Source of the DNA: Alviniconcha marisindica
Lineage: Eukaryota; Mollusca; Gastropoda; Provannidae
Assembly: GCA_018857735.1 (NCBI GenBank)
Contig: JABMCL010003601.1
Location: 207,501-271,500 of the forward strand
Reading direction: 5' to 3'
Length of the DNA stretch: 64,000 nt
In this document: piece after piece, positions 12,121 through 23,575 of the stretch
Layout: every line of letters starts with the position of its first letter
How positions within the stretch are numbered: the stretch's first letter is position 1
Position numbers and translations under genes: made by a program
The notes under the pieces: generated by a model
The model's input: only the letters and a program-made list of their open reading frames with translations
What the model was told of the DNA's origin: nothing
The model's database searches: none

Positions 12121-12121
<1 letters not shown>

Positions 12122-12424
12122 GTCGGACGAGGGGATGGGCAGGGCTGTGAAAAACAATTTGGAAATAATTATTACAGGTGCGTCTTGAGGGCGGCTTTGA
12201 AAGAGGAGGTAGAATCAGAGTGGCGCAGTGTTTGGGACAAATTGTTTCAGACTGAGTGCAGGAGAGCATTAGACTTTCGCGGAGAGGGACTCGTGAGTTT
12301 CCAACAGCACAACAGCAAAAGGTTGGCGGGGGGGGGGGGGGGGGGGAGTGGAAGCCGAAATGTTTTTATATTATTTTTGAAAGCCGCCTGTGAATAACTG
12401 TAAATTCTCAGCTAAATATTCCTA

Positions 12425-12465
<41 letters not shown>

Positions 12466-12644
12466 CACACACGCACGCACCACGCACACCACTCAAGGAT
12501 TATATGCCCATATCAATCCATTATCAGTCATAATTTTGTATGATTATGGTTCCGGTGCACTGATATTTCTGGTATCATTGTGTTGTATTCTATATTGTCA
12601 CGCACCGGGCAAAATGCATCCATGGGAAAATGAATCCTTATAAT

Positions 12645-12686
<42 letters not shown>

Positions 12687-12885
12687 GTGCGTGGGTGCCT
12701 GCGAGCGTGCGTGTATCGGCGTGTTTACGGGCGTGCGTGCTTGCGTGCGGGTGTGTGAAAGAAAGAGAGAGATTGAGATACGGTAATACTGACTTTATTA
12801 CACAAGGAGATCATTTAGGCAGAAGTCAGCTTTTTTTTTCTTTTTTTTACCAATCTGTAAGTGATGACAAAACACAGCAATACTC

Positions 12886-12964
<79 letters not shown>

Positions 12965-13900
12965 GAGTATGTGCTTTGCACGCGCGCGCGTGTCAGAGTG
13001 CCTGCATTTGTAACTTGATTTGTATCTCAAAGCCGGCAATTGCCAGAGCCGAGAGAACTGTTTGAAACTCACAACAATAAATGAACAATTAAAAAACAAT
13101 TCGAGGCTTGCCTTGACGGATTTCTTTCTGATGCATGTCTGAATGTTTTCACTGTGTCGTGTATCGTATGGTTGCTGTATCAGTTCATGCGGCATGTCAG
13201 TTTCGCCTTGGGCTTGTCAGTGAGCTTGGTGATGCCCGTGTGACACACATACACACACACTGAGACTGTGACACACACCGTACTGACACACACACGCACT
13301 GGCACCCCCCCCCCCCCCCCCCCCCCCCCACACACACTGACACACACACGCGCGCGCGCGGCACCGGCGGCGTTGGCGCCGGGCCGCCAGGCCGCCGCCG
13401 GCGGCACGCGGCACGGCGGCCGCACTGACGCGGCACGCACACACGCACCAGTGACGCACGCACCCACTGACACACGCGCGCACACACACACAAATGCGGG
13501 TGAGGGGGGGGGGGGGGGGATGCAGGCAACTGTCTCTGAGTCGAGTGTTGATCATCAAAGGGTGAAATCCAGAAATAAACAAATTTCGCAAATGGTTCAA
13601 AGCCAGTTTATACCAACAACAAAAATGGTATGTGCGTTTGACATTTTCACTTGTATGAACAGCTGCCAGAAGGAAAAATATCATCGAAGCTATAATCAAT
13701 TGATTAACAGTCTTGTTACCATGTTCAAATAATGACGGAAAGGGCAGTTAAGCGAGGATGTTTCAACGGATAGAATTGCTCTTTTCGCAAATTGTCGTAT
13801 ACCCAAATGGTTTGAAACCTCCGACATCCGCAAGAATGATGGTAACTTTCTGAAAACTTCTGGCTCATAGCTTGAATATTTTTGTTGCAAAATCAGTGTG
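12121..13900. other. intergenic microsatellite-rich region
   Basis: Contains CA/GT runs (12426-12465, 12649-12685), a GA run (12893-12962), poly-C (13305-13329), and a GC-rich CpG-dense block at 13345-13440. I find no coding exon. The CpG block lies about 510 bp 5' of zinc-finger gene A and could belong to its promoter. Confidence 0.6.
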
Positions 13901-13948
13901 CTACCTCAGCAGTAATTAACACTGTAGCACTTTAACCTGCAGCTAGTT

Positions 13949-16900
13949 ATGGCCACAACCCGTCGTAATGAAAAGCTGAGATCTAAGAAACGCCCTCTCA
14001 AGGTGGAGGAAGGTAGCAGCCAGCCAACAACGAACAGGCCGTCAAAAAGGTTACAGAAAAGGAAACGAATTACTTTGATGGAAGCCGACGTCATCGATCT
14101 TTGGGTCACCGTCGGAAGATCGAAGGGAATTTCGACAGATGTTGACATTGCCAGGTTTCTGCTGTCCTTGTAAGTGTGACGAAGAAGTGTGTATTTCTTG
14201 AGTTGATTATTTTTTTACAAACCATCGATTGTAAACATTTTCGAGAGTAACTTTATAAAGGCCTGGAATTTTGACAAAAGTGGGTACGACCCCCAGCTGA
14301 GATAGGGTGAAGGACTTTGAGTCAGTGCTTCTGAGTGAACACTTGTGCAAGCTCTTAAGCCAGTCTAGCCTTCATGCGCACGGCACGCAATGGATACACT
14401 TCTATTAATTAGTTTTAATTTAATAGTGCACATTGTTGGGAAGACTCCATGTTCACCAATTAGTGTAAAGGAAGGCAAAATGATTAGTGGCATGGGAGAA
14501 GACATTTACACGGGTCATGTTGTGTAAAGGCAGCATAATGATATATTGATAACCTGAATGATGATCGTGGCTGCTTTGGAAGAAGTGTATGATAAGTGAG
14601 TTTCTGTTTCCTTAATCTATAATTCAAAATTTCCTTGTACCTGATAATATTAATAAAACTTTACTACCTACAGTGACTTTTTTTTAGACTTTGGTGTGTC
14701 TCATTCATCATTGGTCAATGTAACCATAAAACAACACAGTGGTCAACTTCTTTGTAATATTATTAATATTATGCAACTTTATTTTTTACTGGTACTAGGG
14801 AAACATTTACCAGTAAAAACTGGCATATATATGCCAGTCTAGCAGAGGCTCTGGGTGTGTGTATGTGTGTGTGTGTATGTGCATGTCTGTGTGTGTATGT
14901 CTGTGTGAATAAGCTGTGAACAGAAAGTGAAAGTATTCATTATCAACACACCCTGATCTGATCATTAAGTACTCTAAACTTATACTTTTACAGATCAGTT
15001 TAACCAAGAAATTGGTTCAATAACTGATCTGAAACAGATAGTAAGTAATACTAATACTTATTACTAATTGTAATGCTAATAATCTATCGTTAATGGTACT
15101 TAAAATATTTGTAATACAGTTTGATACTAACACTGTATCAGGGGGAGGGAAGGGAGCACACAACCTGCAATGCATGTGGCAAAGAGGACAGATGATTAGA
15201 ATAGATAAGTTAAAACTTATGAACTAAGTGATATTTGTCAGGCAAAAAGACAAGTCAGGCCTAAGTTGAACTGAAGAGAACATTGGGCCACTATTTGACT
15301 ATAGACATGTATAAATTCAGATTTAAAATAATAATAATTTATCATCCTTTTTTTATCATCCTCTGTCTATCCCTTTCTCCATAAAAAACAGCATGTAATA
15401 ATGACTAATAATAATAGTAATATAAATACTGGTGTCATTTTATATTAAAAAAAGAAAAAAAAGCAGCATCCTGGACATTTTTCTTTTCTTTTCTCCTCCA
15501 TTTTTTTCAGATACTTTGATCGCAGACAGGCTGATGGTACGGCGCAAGCGGGGGCCATGTGCGTCTACTGCAGTGCTTCCCTCACGCTTTGCTGCACCAG
15601 CTGTGGATTCTCTCCAGAGCGGTCCGCCCCACCCAAGCAGCAGTCTTCACAAGCCTCAGCTCCCCAGAGTGCGCTAGACGTGACGGTTAAAGCTGAGCAA
15701 ACCCTGCCGTCAGTGCTGCACAGTTCCCAGCTGGCTCAGCAGCCACAGCCCCAGGACTCCTGCAAGTTCAAGCCAGCAGCGTTGAGCGCCAGCACCACAG
15801 GCTTTGATGCTGTCAGTGCACATTCTGCCGCAGCGGACAGGACAGCAAGCTCTGAACAAGCAGTCGCATCAGCAGGCCTGCCGGAGGAGCCCGACACAAG
15901 TGAATCTGACAGTGAGGGTGCACCTCTGCTGAGCACCTCCGGCAGCGATGCAGACCCAGCAAGTACAAACACAGGCAACGAAGGAGCATCTGTGCAGCAG
16001 AACTCGGGTTCCTCTTCCAAAGGTCAGGTGTTGAACTCAAAGAGACGGGAGCCTGTGATGTTCCGCTGCCCTTATTGCAACCTGGTCTTCAGCAGCCGAG
16101 AAGGACACAAGGTGCATGTGAAAACCCACGACTGCTTGGTGGATGGCGAGGGGGTCTACACGTGCAACGTGTGCGGGAAAACCTTCCCAGACTTCGACTC
16201 CCTCTACAACCATCTCAAAACCCGCAGCAACCAGCAGAGCTGCACTCAGTGCAGCATGGCCTTCACCTCTCGGTGCCAGGTCAGCAAGCACAAGCGAAAG
16301 CATGAGAAGGAGAAGACCCGGTTTTGCTCCAAGTGCAACGAGTCCTTTCCCTCCATGTCGAAACGCAGCTTTGAGGGGCACCTCAACAGGCACCTGAGGG
16401 AGGAGAAGGTCAAGCCGGTGGCCTTGTGCCCGGAGTGTGGCAAAATGTTCAAGAACAAAGCGGACCTCAACGACCACATGACCTACCACAACAAAGAGAG
16501 CCCCTTCCCGTGCACATTCCCTTCCTGCAACAAAGCCTTCAAGAACAAGTCCTGCCTCAGACAGCACGCGCTCAGCCACGGGGAAAAGACGCAGCAGTGC
16601 GAGATCTGCGGCGCCAAGTTCTTCCGGAAGCCAGGGCTGAGGCGGCACATGCAGAAACATTTCGGGAAGCAGTTCTGCTGCGACGAGTGCCCCCACCGGT
16701 TCTGCTCGGCCCATGCGCTCAAAGTGCACATCGAGTCCGTTCACAAGGGCATCAAGAGCTTTGCCTGCAGCATGTGCGAGCTGAAGTTCTACCAGAGCCA
16801 CAGTCTCAAGAAACACATGCGCATCCACACAGGCGAGAAGCCATTTCAGTGCGAACAGTGCCCGGCCAGGTTTTCCATCGCAGCTGCTCTGCGGAAACAC

Positions 16901-17137
16901 ATGCTGCGCCACACTGGCGAAAAACCCTATCGCTGTGAGGACTGCGGCCAGGCCTACTCGTGTCGGCACAGTTTCACCATGCACAGGAAGAAACACCACA
17001 GCAGCAGTGTGTACACGTGCGAATGTGGGCAGGCCTTCGCCATCCGGCCGAGCCTTGACTTCCACCGAAAGATGTGTCATGATGTTGACATCATAGAGAC
17101 CGACATGCAGGCAGACATCAAATCTGAAATGCAGTGA
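13949..17137 (+). CDS. C2H2 zinc-finger protein A, two exons
   Basis: Coding exons 13949-14169 and 15511-17137 are joined by a phase-2 intron (donor gtaagt, acceptor tttttttcag), giving 615 aa. Residues 1-42 are basic, with a possible NLS KRLQKRKR at 33-40. Residues 45-75 hold the module EADVIDLW...DIARFLLSLY shared with genes B and C. Cysteines 91, 94, 102 and 105 form a CX2C-X7-CX2C zinc module. A Ser/Gln/Pro-rich linker follows to about 255. Twelve C2H2-type fingers span about 260-597. Finger 2 lacks the usual final histidine and finger 6 has a CX4C pair. TGEKP-type linkers join the last fingers, so sequence-specific DNA binding in the nucleus is expected; targets are unknown. The start is chosen because MATTRR aligns with MATRLR of gene B. 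I recognise no named orthologue. Confidence 0.88.
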
Positions 17138-18045
17138 CACTGACAGGAGATGTTGACCTGGAGTGTGGCTCTGATTTGATGAGTGAAATTCCATTTGATC
17201 CTTGATGGTTGAAAATTTGATACTGATATTTTTGTTTTTGTTTTTGGTCTTCTCATTTCCAAATTCTACAGTGGCATTAGCTGATCTTGCTGTTTTGCGA
17301 TACATCATTTGATAATGTAGCCAGCTGTGCTTCTCATTCTAACTCTTAAGTTTCCATTCATCACAATTAGGTCGGAGTTTGATCTGTACAAAAGTCTCCA
17401 CATATCTTTTTTGGCTCATCTGTGTCAACATTTAGATTAGGGACTTGACCTGCTGAGGTGAAATTTAGTGTTAAGACTCCTTCACCTTGCAACAGGAGGG
17501 TTGTATTACTATTACCAATAATGTATTAGGCTATAGTAATTAGCATAGGTAAAAAAAATTTTTTTTTACCTCCTTCATTAATTAGATAATATTAATAATG
17601 CTCAAGGTTATTGAAGTGAATGAATAAGTCCCTCTGTCTCAAGCAAACAAATGAGTGTCTGTCAATCAATCAATGTTTTATTTTGTGTCTGTTCACATCA
17701 AGGTGATACTAGACCCCTCCCCCAAAAATATTTTAAAAAATAGTGTCTGTGTCAGGTAACAGGAGGTTGATATTTAAAGTCAACTGCATCCCTGTCATGG
17801 TCAAATGGTTAAAATAAATCACTCCGTCTTTGGGCCTGCGTTACTGATTCAGGTTCAAATGCTGTATAGCAGTGCAGGACCTTTTTTTGTTGTTGTTCTC
17901 TTCATTTTAGTTGCAAAAACATTCTTCCGTTCTCTGCAGCTGAACTATGTCAGTCATTACCATGAATGAGCTGGCTGAAGCCAATTTATTGCTAGTATGT
18001 TATTAGTTATATATATATATTATTTATATAAATTATTGTAACATA
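17138..18045. other. 3' flank of zinc-finger gene A
   Basis: AT-rich, with no second gene. A copy of the short repeat 'tgtctgttcacatcaaggtg' (also at 6553 and 7641) lies at 17683-17702. Confidence 0.5.
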
Positions 18046-18049
18046 TTAT

Positions 18050-18379
18050 AGGTAAGTAAGTAAATATGATGCTTAATGTCCACAGAAACTGTACGGCTTA
18101 TTAGCGACAGGGAGAAGGGGGGGGAAGGGAGTATGGAGGTGGGGGGAGAGGGAGATTATATACCTATCGCTACACTGTCACCACCAGAATGACTTCTGCA
18201 TTAAGATGGGCAGTGATGAGAGCCATTGTAATGTTTCAATAGGAAGTGATGAACAAAGTCACAAGATAGTGTCCACAAACCACAACCTTTTTGAAGAGAA
18301 AGGAGAGCTGAAGTGGTATCGAACTGAGGTCCTTCCGCTTACCAACGTAACGCCTTACCGCTAGGCCAGATTGGCTCAC
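18050..18379 (-). mobile_element. tRNA-derived SINE copy (family 1)
   Basis: Read on the minus strand, the head has an A box TGGCCTAGCGGTAAGG and a B box AGTTCGATAC, followed by the conserved body and a 3' tail ending 'gtggacattaagcatcat'. The TTAC tetranucleotide at the far end resembles the tail of family-3 elements. The tRNA-like head is a fossil pol III promoter, not a tRNA gene. Confidence 0.88.
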
Positions 18380-20145
18380 TGTAACATATTATCATCTTCC
18401 AGTTACATAAAAGGTTCAAAAGAATGCTATTTATTAGGATAAAACACAACCTGCAAAAACAACAACATAGCTCAACCAAAAACAGATAAGTGGTTCAGCT
18501 TTCCATCTCATTTTTCATTGTTTTTCACCGTATAACTGTTGTTTAAGTGCTGTTTTGTAGCTTGATAAAGGGCAGTAGCAGTAGTAGGATTATGCAGAAA
18601 ATGTGCAGGTTGTGTAGGCGTTGACTGGTGCAATGTTTTGATTAGATAAGGTATAGTGTGCTGTGTAGGGTGGTTCTCACTTGACCCTATATGAAATATT
18701 CTATGGATGCAACGAGTTTTTGTGTTGCACAGCCATGAGACCACCCAGGGTGTACCTGTAGCCAAGGTTGCCTTTGTTCGGAGACTGCATTTGTAGTTAA
18801 CCTGTTAAGTGACAGCTTTGAATGTTTTACTCAGCAATAAACGACTTCTTGAGAGCATTACATTTTCATTCATACCAGTTTTTGGTGACTTAGTTTTTAA
18901 AACATAAGTAGTATTTTACATTTATCCAATTGGGTTCAGACTTTTTACAAGTTTTACTTGTTCTGATGCTCAGAGAAACTGCACACTGTGTTATCCGTTA
19001 TCGTCTGGTGTAAAGTTTCCTGAAATAAAATGTTTAATTAATATATTTTAAATCACGTTTGGACTTTGCATGCTTGTTGAGTTGTAACTTAAACATCCAT
19101 GGACAAGGTCAGGTGCCAAATGTATTTTTATTATTTTTATAAAGTTCAAAATTGTCTTAAGTTGTGTGTGTGTGTGTGTGAATGCGTGTGTGTGTGTGTG
19201 AGGGTTCTCGTTAACTGGTAATTTCCAGTATTTTACCAGTTAAGATCAGCATATACTGGGGAAAAAATCAGCAATCAGTCAGGCGTACTGGCAGTTATTT
19301 TGTTTGTCCGGTTCTCCAAAAGCAAAAACAAAAGAAATGTAGCACAGAGGGGATGTGTGTGTGTATGTGGTCTAGATGGGGAAGGGAGCAGGGTGTTTAC
19401 TAGTGGTAATATGGATGGCAATGTATCTGACCAGTCACTGTGATTGACCGGTTTCCAAGTGACACTTTCACCACCTTATATATATACTATAGATGTCACG
19501 CCAGTTTGAAAAATGTCTATGATCACTGTGCATACAGTGTGTGTGTGTGAGTGCAAGAGAGAGAGATCATGATCAGTGATGAAATCTAAATTTTCTGAGA
19601 CTATAACAATTCACATTGTACAAACTTTAATGACTGTTACACATACTTTATACTTATAAATTCAACACACACAACAAAAACCCAGTTAACTGAGTTCATG
19701 CAGCATATTCATGTTTATTTGTATAAAACTCCTTTTCTTCATGTGTTACAAACTGAATTCTGCATAAAGAAATTCACTCACAAAAAAGCGTATCTCTTGC
19801 ACCTTTTGCGTATAAAAACAATGCAAAAATACATCAGAAACACCAATCACAAAACAAACATAAATGTGGTGTTGCATGGGTTATTCTGTGCATTAAGCAG
19901 CTATGCTGCCATTTTAAATATATATATATATATATATATATTTATGCGTCAAACACATTTTAAGTTAGCACCCTTGAATACACAGAAGAAAAAATCTTCA
20001 CACCCTTGTGTACTTGAGGGGAGGGGATTGAACTTTTTCATTTGGTTCACAAACAAGTTACTAGAGAAACTGAACTTTTTCATTTGGTTCACAAAACAAT
20101 CTTATTTCATTTGTACTGTTTTAGTTTGTTTATTCATCATTTTAC
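18380..20145. other. intergenic, one dispersed palindromic repeat
   Basis: No gene seen. The block at 19205-19320 ('gttaactggtaatttccag', 'ttttaccagttaagatcagc') matches the palindromic blocks at 6089-6150 and 7298-7345, so it is a further interspersed repeat family. A TA run lies at 19917-19940. Confidence 0.55.
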
Positions 20146-20147
20146 CC

Positions 20148-20205
20148 GCCCTGATATAACCGTACCGGTTGACTGGGCGTAAAACACCAACTTACTAATC
20201 ACTAT
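20148..20205 (+). repeat. Family-3 hairpin-tail element
   Basis: The element reads 'ccctgatataaccgtaccgg' then 'ttgactgggcgtaaaacacc' and then ACTTACT. The core AACCGTACCGGTT is a short inverted repeat. Confidence 0.8.
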
Positions 20206-20211
20206 TTTACA

Positions 20212-20600
20212 TTAGTGATTGCAACATGAATTCAAAACAGGGAGAGGTGACTTCATTAAATTTGTATCTTTGGACCCTCTCATGGTTTTGAGATCATCAT
20301 ACCATGGGATATCATGGATGCAGAAATTGAGGTCCCCACTGCTGGAAACCCACAGCTGCCTTGGCTTGGAGTGTGTCACAACACACTGACAACCGGCAAG
20401 AACACCAAGGCTACATTGAAATGTTGTATGCGTTGCATAGTTATGTAGGGACTGTCTTCGGCCATGGTAAGCTCCTTGCTTAACAAATGACACCATCTGC
20501 CTTCATCTTCTTCAATGTTGCTTTACGTCCACGGAAGCGAGATGGCTTATTAGGGACGGGGACAGGGGGAAGGGGACGAAAGAGTGATGGCTCGACCGCA
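20212..20600 (-). repeat. Family-5 interspersed repeat plus family-2 tail
   Basis: The segment 'agaacaccaaggctacattg ... ggactgtcttcggccatgg' matches 55040-55125 ('caagagcaccaaggctacat ... ctatcttcagccatgag'). It adjoins an antisense family-2 tail, 'tttacgtccacggaagcgag', at 20520. Confidence 0.65.
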
Positions 20601-21237
20601 GAAACTGCCCAAAAAAGACTGGAGAGACTGTGGACCGCCGCCAGAACAATGGAAGTGTTAAGGCGGTGTCCCCTCGCCATTGCCCAATGACTTGTGCACT
20701 GCGCAATTGCTGTTTCAACTGCTGTGCTTGGGCAGAGTCACAAAGACAATGTCGTTGCACTGCTGTTGACGAACAACTTGGACAACTCAAAGCAAAGGAA
20801 GTCCAACTTTCTCAGCCCAGCTCCACCTCCCTACTCATGATCTCTTCTGGGCTAACTTGAGGGTCCAGCTCCACCTCCCTCCTCTAAGATCTCTTGATCT
20901 CACCTGGAACCCTGCTCTCTGCCTTCCAGAAGTGGAAAGAAAAAGAAGTATTAAGATCCTCACAGACCAGTGGTGTAGAGATTGCGTAGACTTTTTGACA
21001 GAAGTAGTAAGTACTGTGAAACAAAGACAAAGGCAACAACAATGAAATAAATATGCAAAAGGAAACAATCAAGATGCAATTTAATCTTCATTGCCAAGAA
21101 AAAGCTGCAACAGTCTAGATAACTAAATCTTCCTGTAACTGCACAAAACCTCAAGTCTTAACTGCTCTACTTTGTTTTGACACTCATGACAAAGCAGGCA
21201 CACCAAGGGGAATAACCCTATATATAACTGAGGGCTA

Positions 21238-21300
21238 ATCCAATGGTACCCGTCCCTAATAAGCCTTATGGTTTCTGTGGACGTTAAGCACCATGTTTAC
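21238..21300 (+). repeat. Orphan SINE 3' tail
   Basis: 'cgtccctaataagccttatg' followed by 'gtttctgtggacgttaagca' is the tail common to families 1 and 2, here without a recognisable head. Confidence 0.75.
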
Positions 21301-21339
21301 TTACTAATGGTACAGTTATGTCCCTTCAACCTTCGCCGT

Positions 21340-21735
21340 ACGTCGCCTAAAAACTCACACGGAGTAGGTCCTGGGTGTGCAGGCACCCTTACTTTTAATG
21401 AAGGCAACATCCGTGGCCGTATGTCGTGGGTGTGCATTCACCCATACTCTGCTGTGAAGGCAACATCTATGGCTATACGTGGTGGGTGTGTATTCACCCA
21501 TATTCTGTTGTGAAGGCAACATCCGTGGCCGTACGTCATGGGTGTGCATTCACCCATACTCTGTTGTGAAGGCAACATCTGTGGCCATACGTCATGGGTG
21601 TGCATTCACCCATATTCTGTTGTGAAGGCAACATCCGTGGCCATACATTGTGGGTGTGTATTCACCCATATTCTGTTGTGAAGGCAACATCCGTGGCCGT
21701 ACATCGTGGGTGTGCATTTAGTAAAGATTTACCCA
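21340..21735. repeat. 57-bp minisatellite with hairpin core
   Basis: About six units contain GAAGGCAACATCCGTGGCCG, TACGTCGTGGGTGTG and CATTCACCCATA. Each unit carries the inverted repeat GGGTG-N6-CACCC. Related single copies lie near 22685-22815, 22950-23020 and 43428-43470. Confidence 0.85.
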
Positions 21736-21739
21736 TACT

Positions 21740-23240
21740 TTGATGAAAGCAACAGTGTATTCCTTGCCATGTTCAGTCAAACCTGGCACCATGAGTGTGT
21801 GTAACAGAGTCCATGTGATGCTTGTGTAAAAAATTTCACGTAGGCCTACAGCAGGGAGGGAAGAAAAAGAGAAAAAATGGATACAGAAGACAGATGATGT
21901 CATTAGGAATTCTGCCCCTGTCTCTCTCTCTCTCTCTTGCGGTTGCTCTCTCTGTTACACATTCATGCACACAGACGTGCGCGCACACACTTACTGTCAA
22001 ATGGGGAGGGGCAGTGACTATGCACACAAGCATACAAACACCTGCAGTTGATAACCCACTTATAGCCCGTGTCTGGCATGGGTTCTGCAGAGTCGGTACC
22101 ACCTTGTTGTGACACAGAAGAATTTATAAATGAATGAAGGGTACTGTGGGGATGGAGGAACTGAAAAGCCATTAGGGTTCGGAACTATTGTGCATACCAT
22201 GGGTCTCCAAGTTTGTTAAAGTGATTCTAGTTCCTCAGCAATCATGATTTGTAACATGTCTTCTTTTTTTCGTAGCCTAGATTCCAAGCTGCTCAGGCAG
22301 GGCAGTTAGCACATGCATCAAAGTATTGTTCCGCGAATCTTCGTAAGTGTACAGTTCGGCTGCCAGTCCCATTTTTTCCTAACATGTGAATTTCCTTGGA
22401 TAGCCGTTATTTACTTTTACTTGATTCTAATGTCATGTATGTTGTTTTCAAAAACATACTTTAGAATATATATATATATCTCTTATCACAAACAAATAAA
22501 ATAAATAATAATAATAATAAAATAAAACCGAATAACCTCAAGTCAGTTGCAAACAGCAGACGACTTGAAATGTCCGTCAAAACTGATCCACAAAAAAGCA
22601 GGAACAGGGTGCGGTGCCAGTGAATGACCGTAGCGAAATGACCGCTGAGAGTGCCAGCATGCAGGGAAAAGATTCTATTCCAGCCCTTCAGAAGGCGTGG
22701 GTGCACAAGGGACAGATTTTGCTCCTTTGCAAAGCATGGGTGCCTCCACACCCTCGACGTATGGCGCGCAAGAGTTCTACAGTGAGAGTATGGGTGTGCA
22801 CACACCTACAATGTACTGAGGGTTTTATACAACTTTGTTGTTTGTTTACTCTTAAATCTTATATTTATTCGTCCAAACACACCAGTTTTGGTGAGCACGG
22901 GTATCAATCCTTCATTGACAAAGTCATAGAATTTCATAGCATTACCTCATAAAATGCGTGGGTTATGAGGCAATAACCACAAGTGTGGGTAATTTCTCAC
23001 CCATGACGTACGGAGAAGGTTAACTATATCACACTGTAAACCCAGGCCATTTCAACTCAGCTAGATTATAGACAGATCTATCAGTAGTTGATAACAGTTA
23101 GCCTTCACTAATTCTTTTCGTCTTTATTTGGTGTGCTTGAAAATCTGCTTCAGTAACCACTGCCATTTACTGATTTAGCTTTGCAAAAGAAATCACAAAG
23201 GCAGCTGAATTTTTGCTGCCATGATAAATCGGGTATGATC
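21740..23240. other. intergenic, no gene seen
   Basis: Contains diverged relatives of the 57-bp hairpin repeat and small AT microsatellites. I see no supported coding exon. Confidence 0.5.
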
Positions 23241-23261
23241 TAAGACCTGTGCTAGACCAAC

Positions 23262-23575
23262 TTGAAGAATGTTGGAGATGATGAGTCAGAAATAGTCATC
23301 AATGTTTTACAATACTGCATTTTGTGCAAATTTATCTTGCAGAAGAATGTTACAGATGATGAGTCAGAAATACTTATCAATGTTTTACAATACTGCATTT
23401 TGTGCAAATTTATCTTGCGGAAGAATGTTGCAGATGATGAGTCAGAAACAGTCATCAATGTTTTACAATACTGCATTTTGTGCAAATTTATCTTGTGGAA
23501 GAATGTTACAGATGATGAGTCAGAAACAGTCATCAATGTTTTACAATACTGCATTTTGTGCAAATTTATCTTGCG
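23262..23575. repeat. 78-bp tandem repeat across the stop codon of zinc-finger gene B
   Basis: Four units of 78 bp start at 23264, 23342, 23420 and 23498. The length is a multiple of three. Each unit contains the gene-B C-terminal codons plus the TAA stop (minus strand) and a TGAGTCA motif. The first unit, in transcript order, carries the real stop codon at 23541-23543. Confidence 0.9.

Noticed and set aside
16037..17308. 423-aa open frame antisense to zinc-finger gene A
   Set aside because: Shadow of codon usage in the finger array; a similar antisense frame exists opposite gene C.
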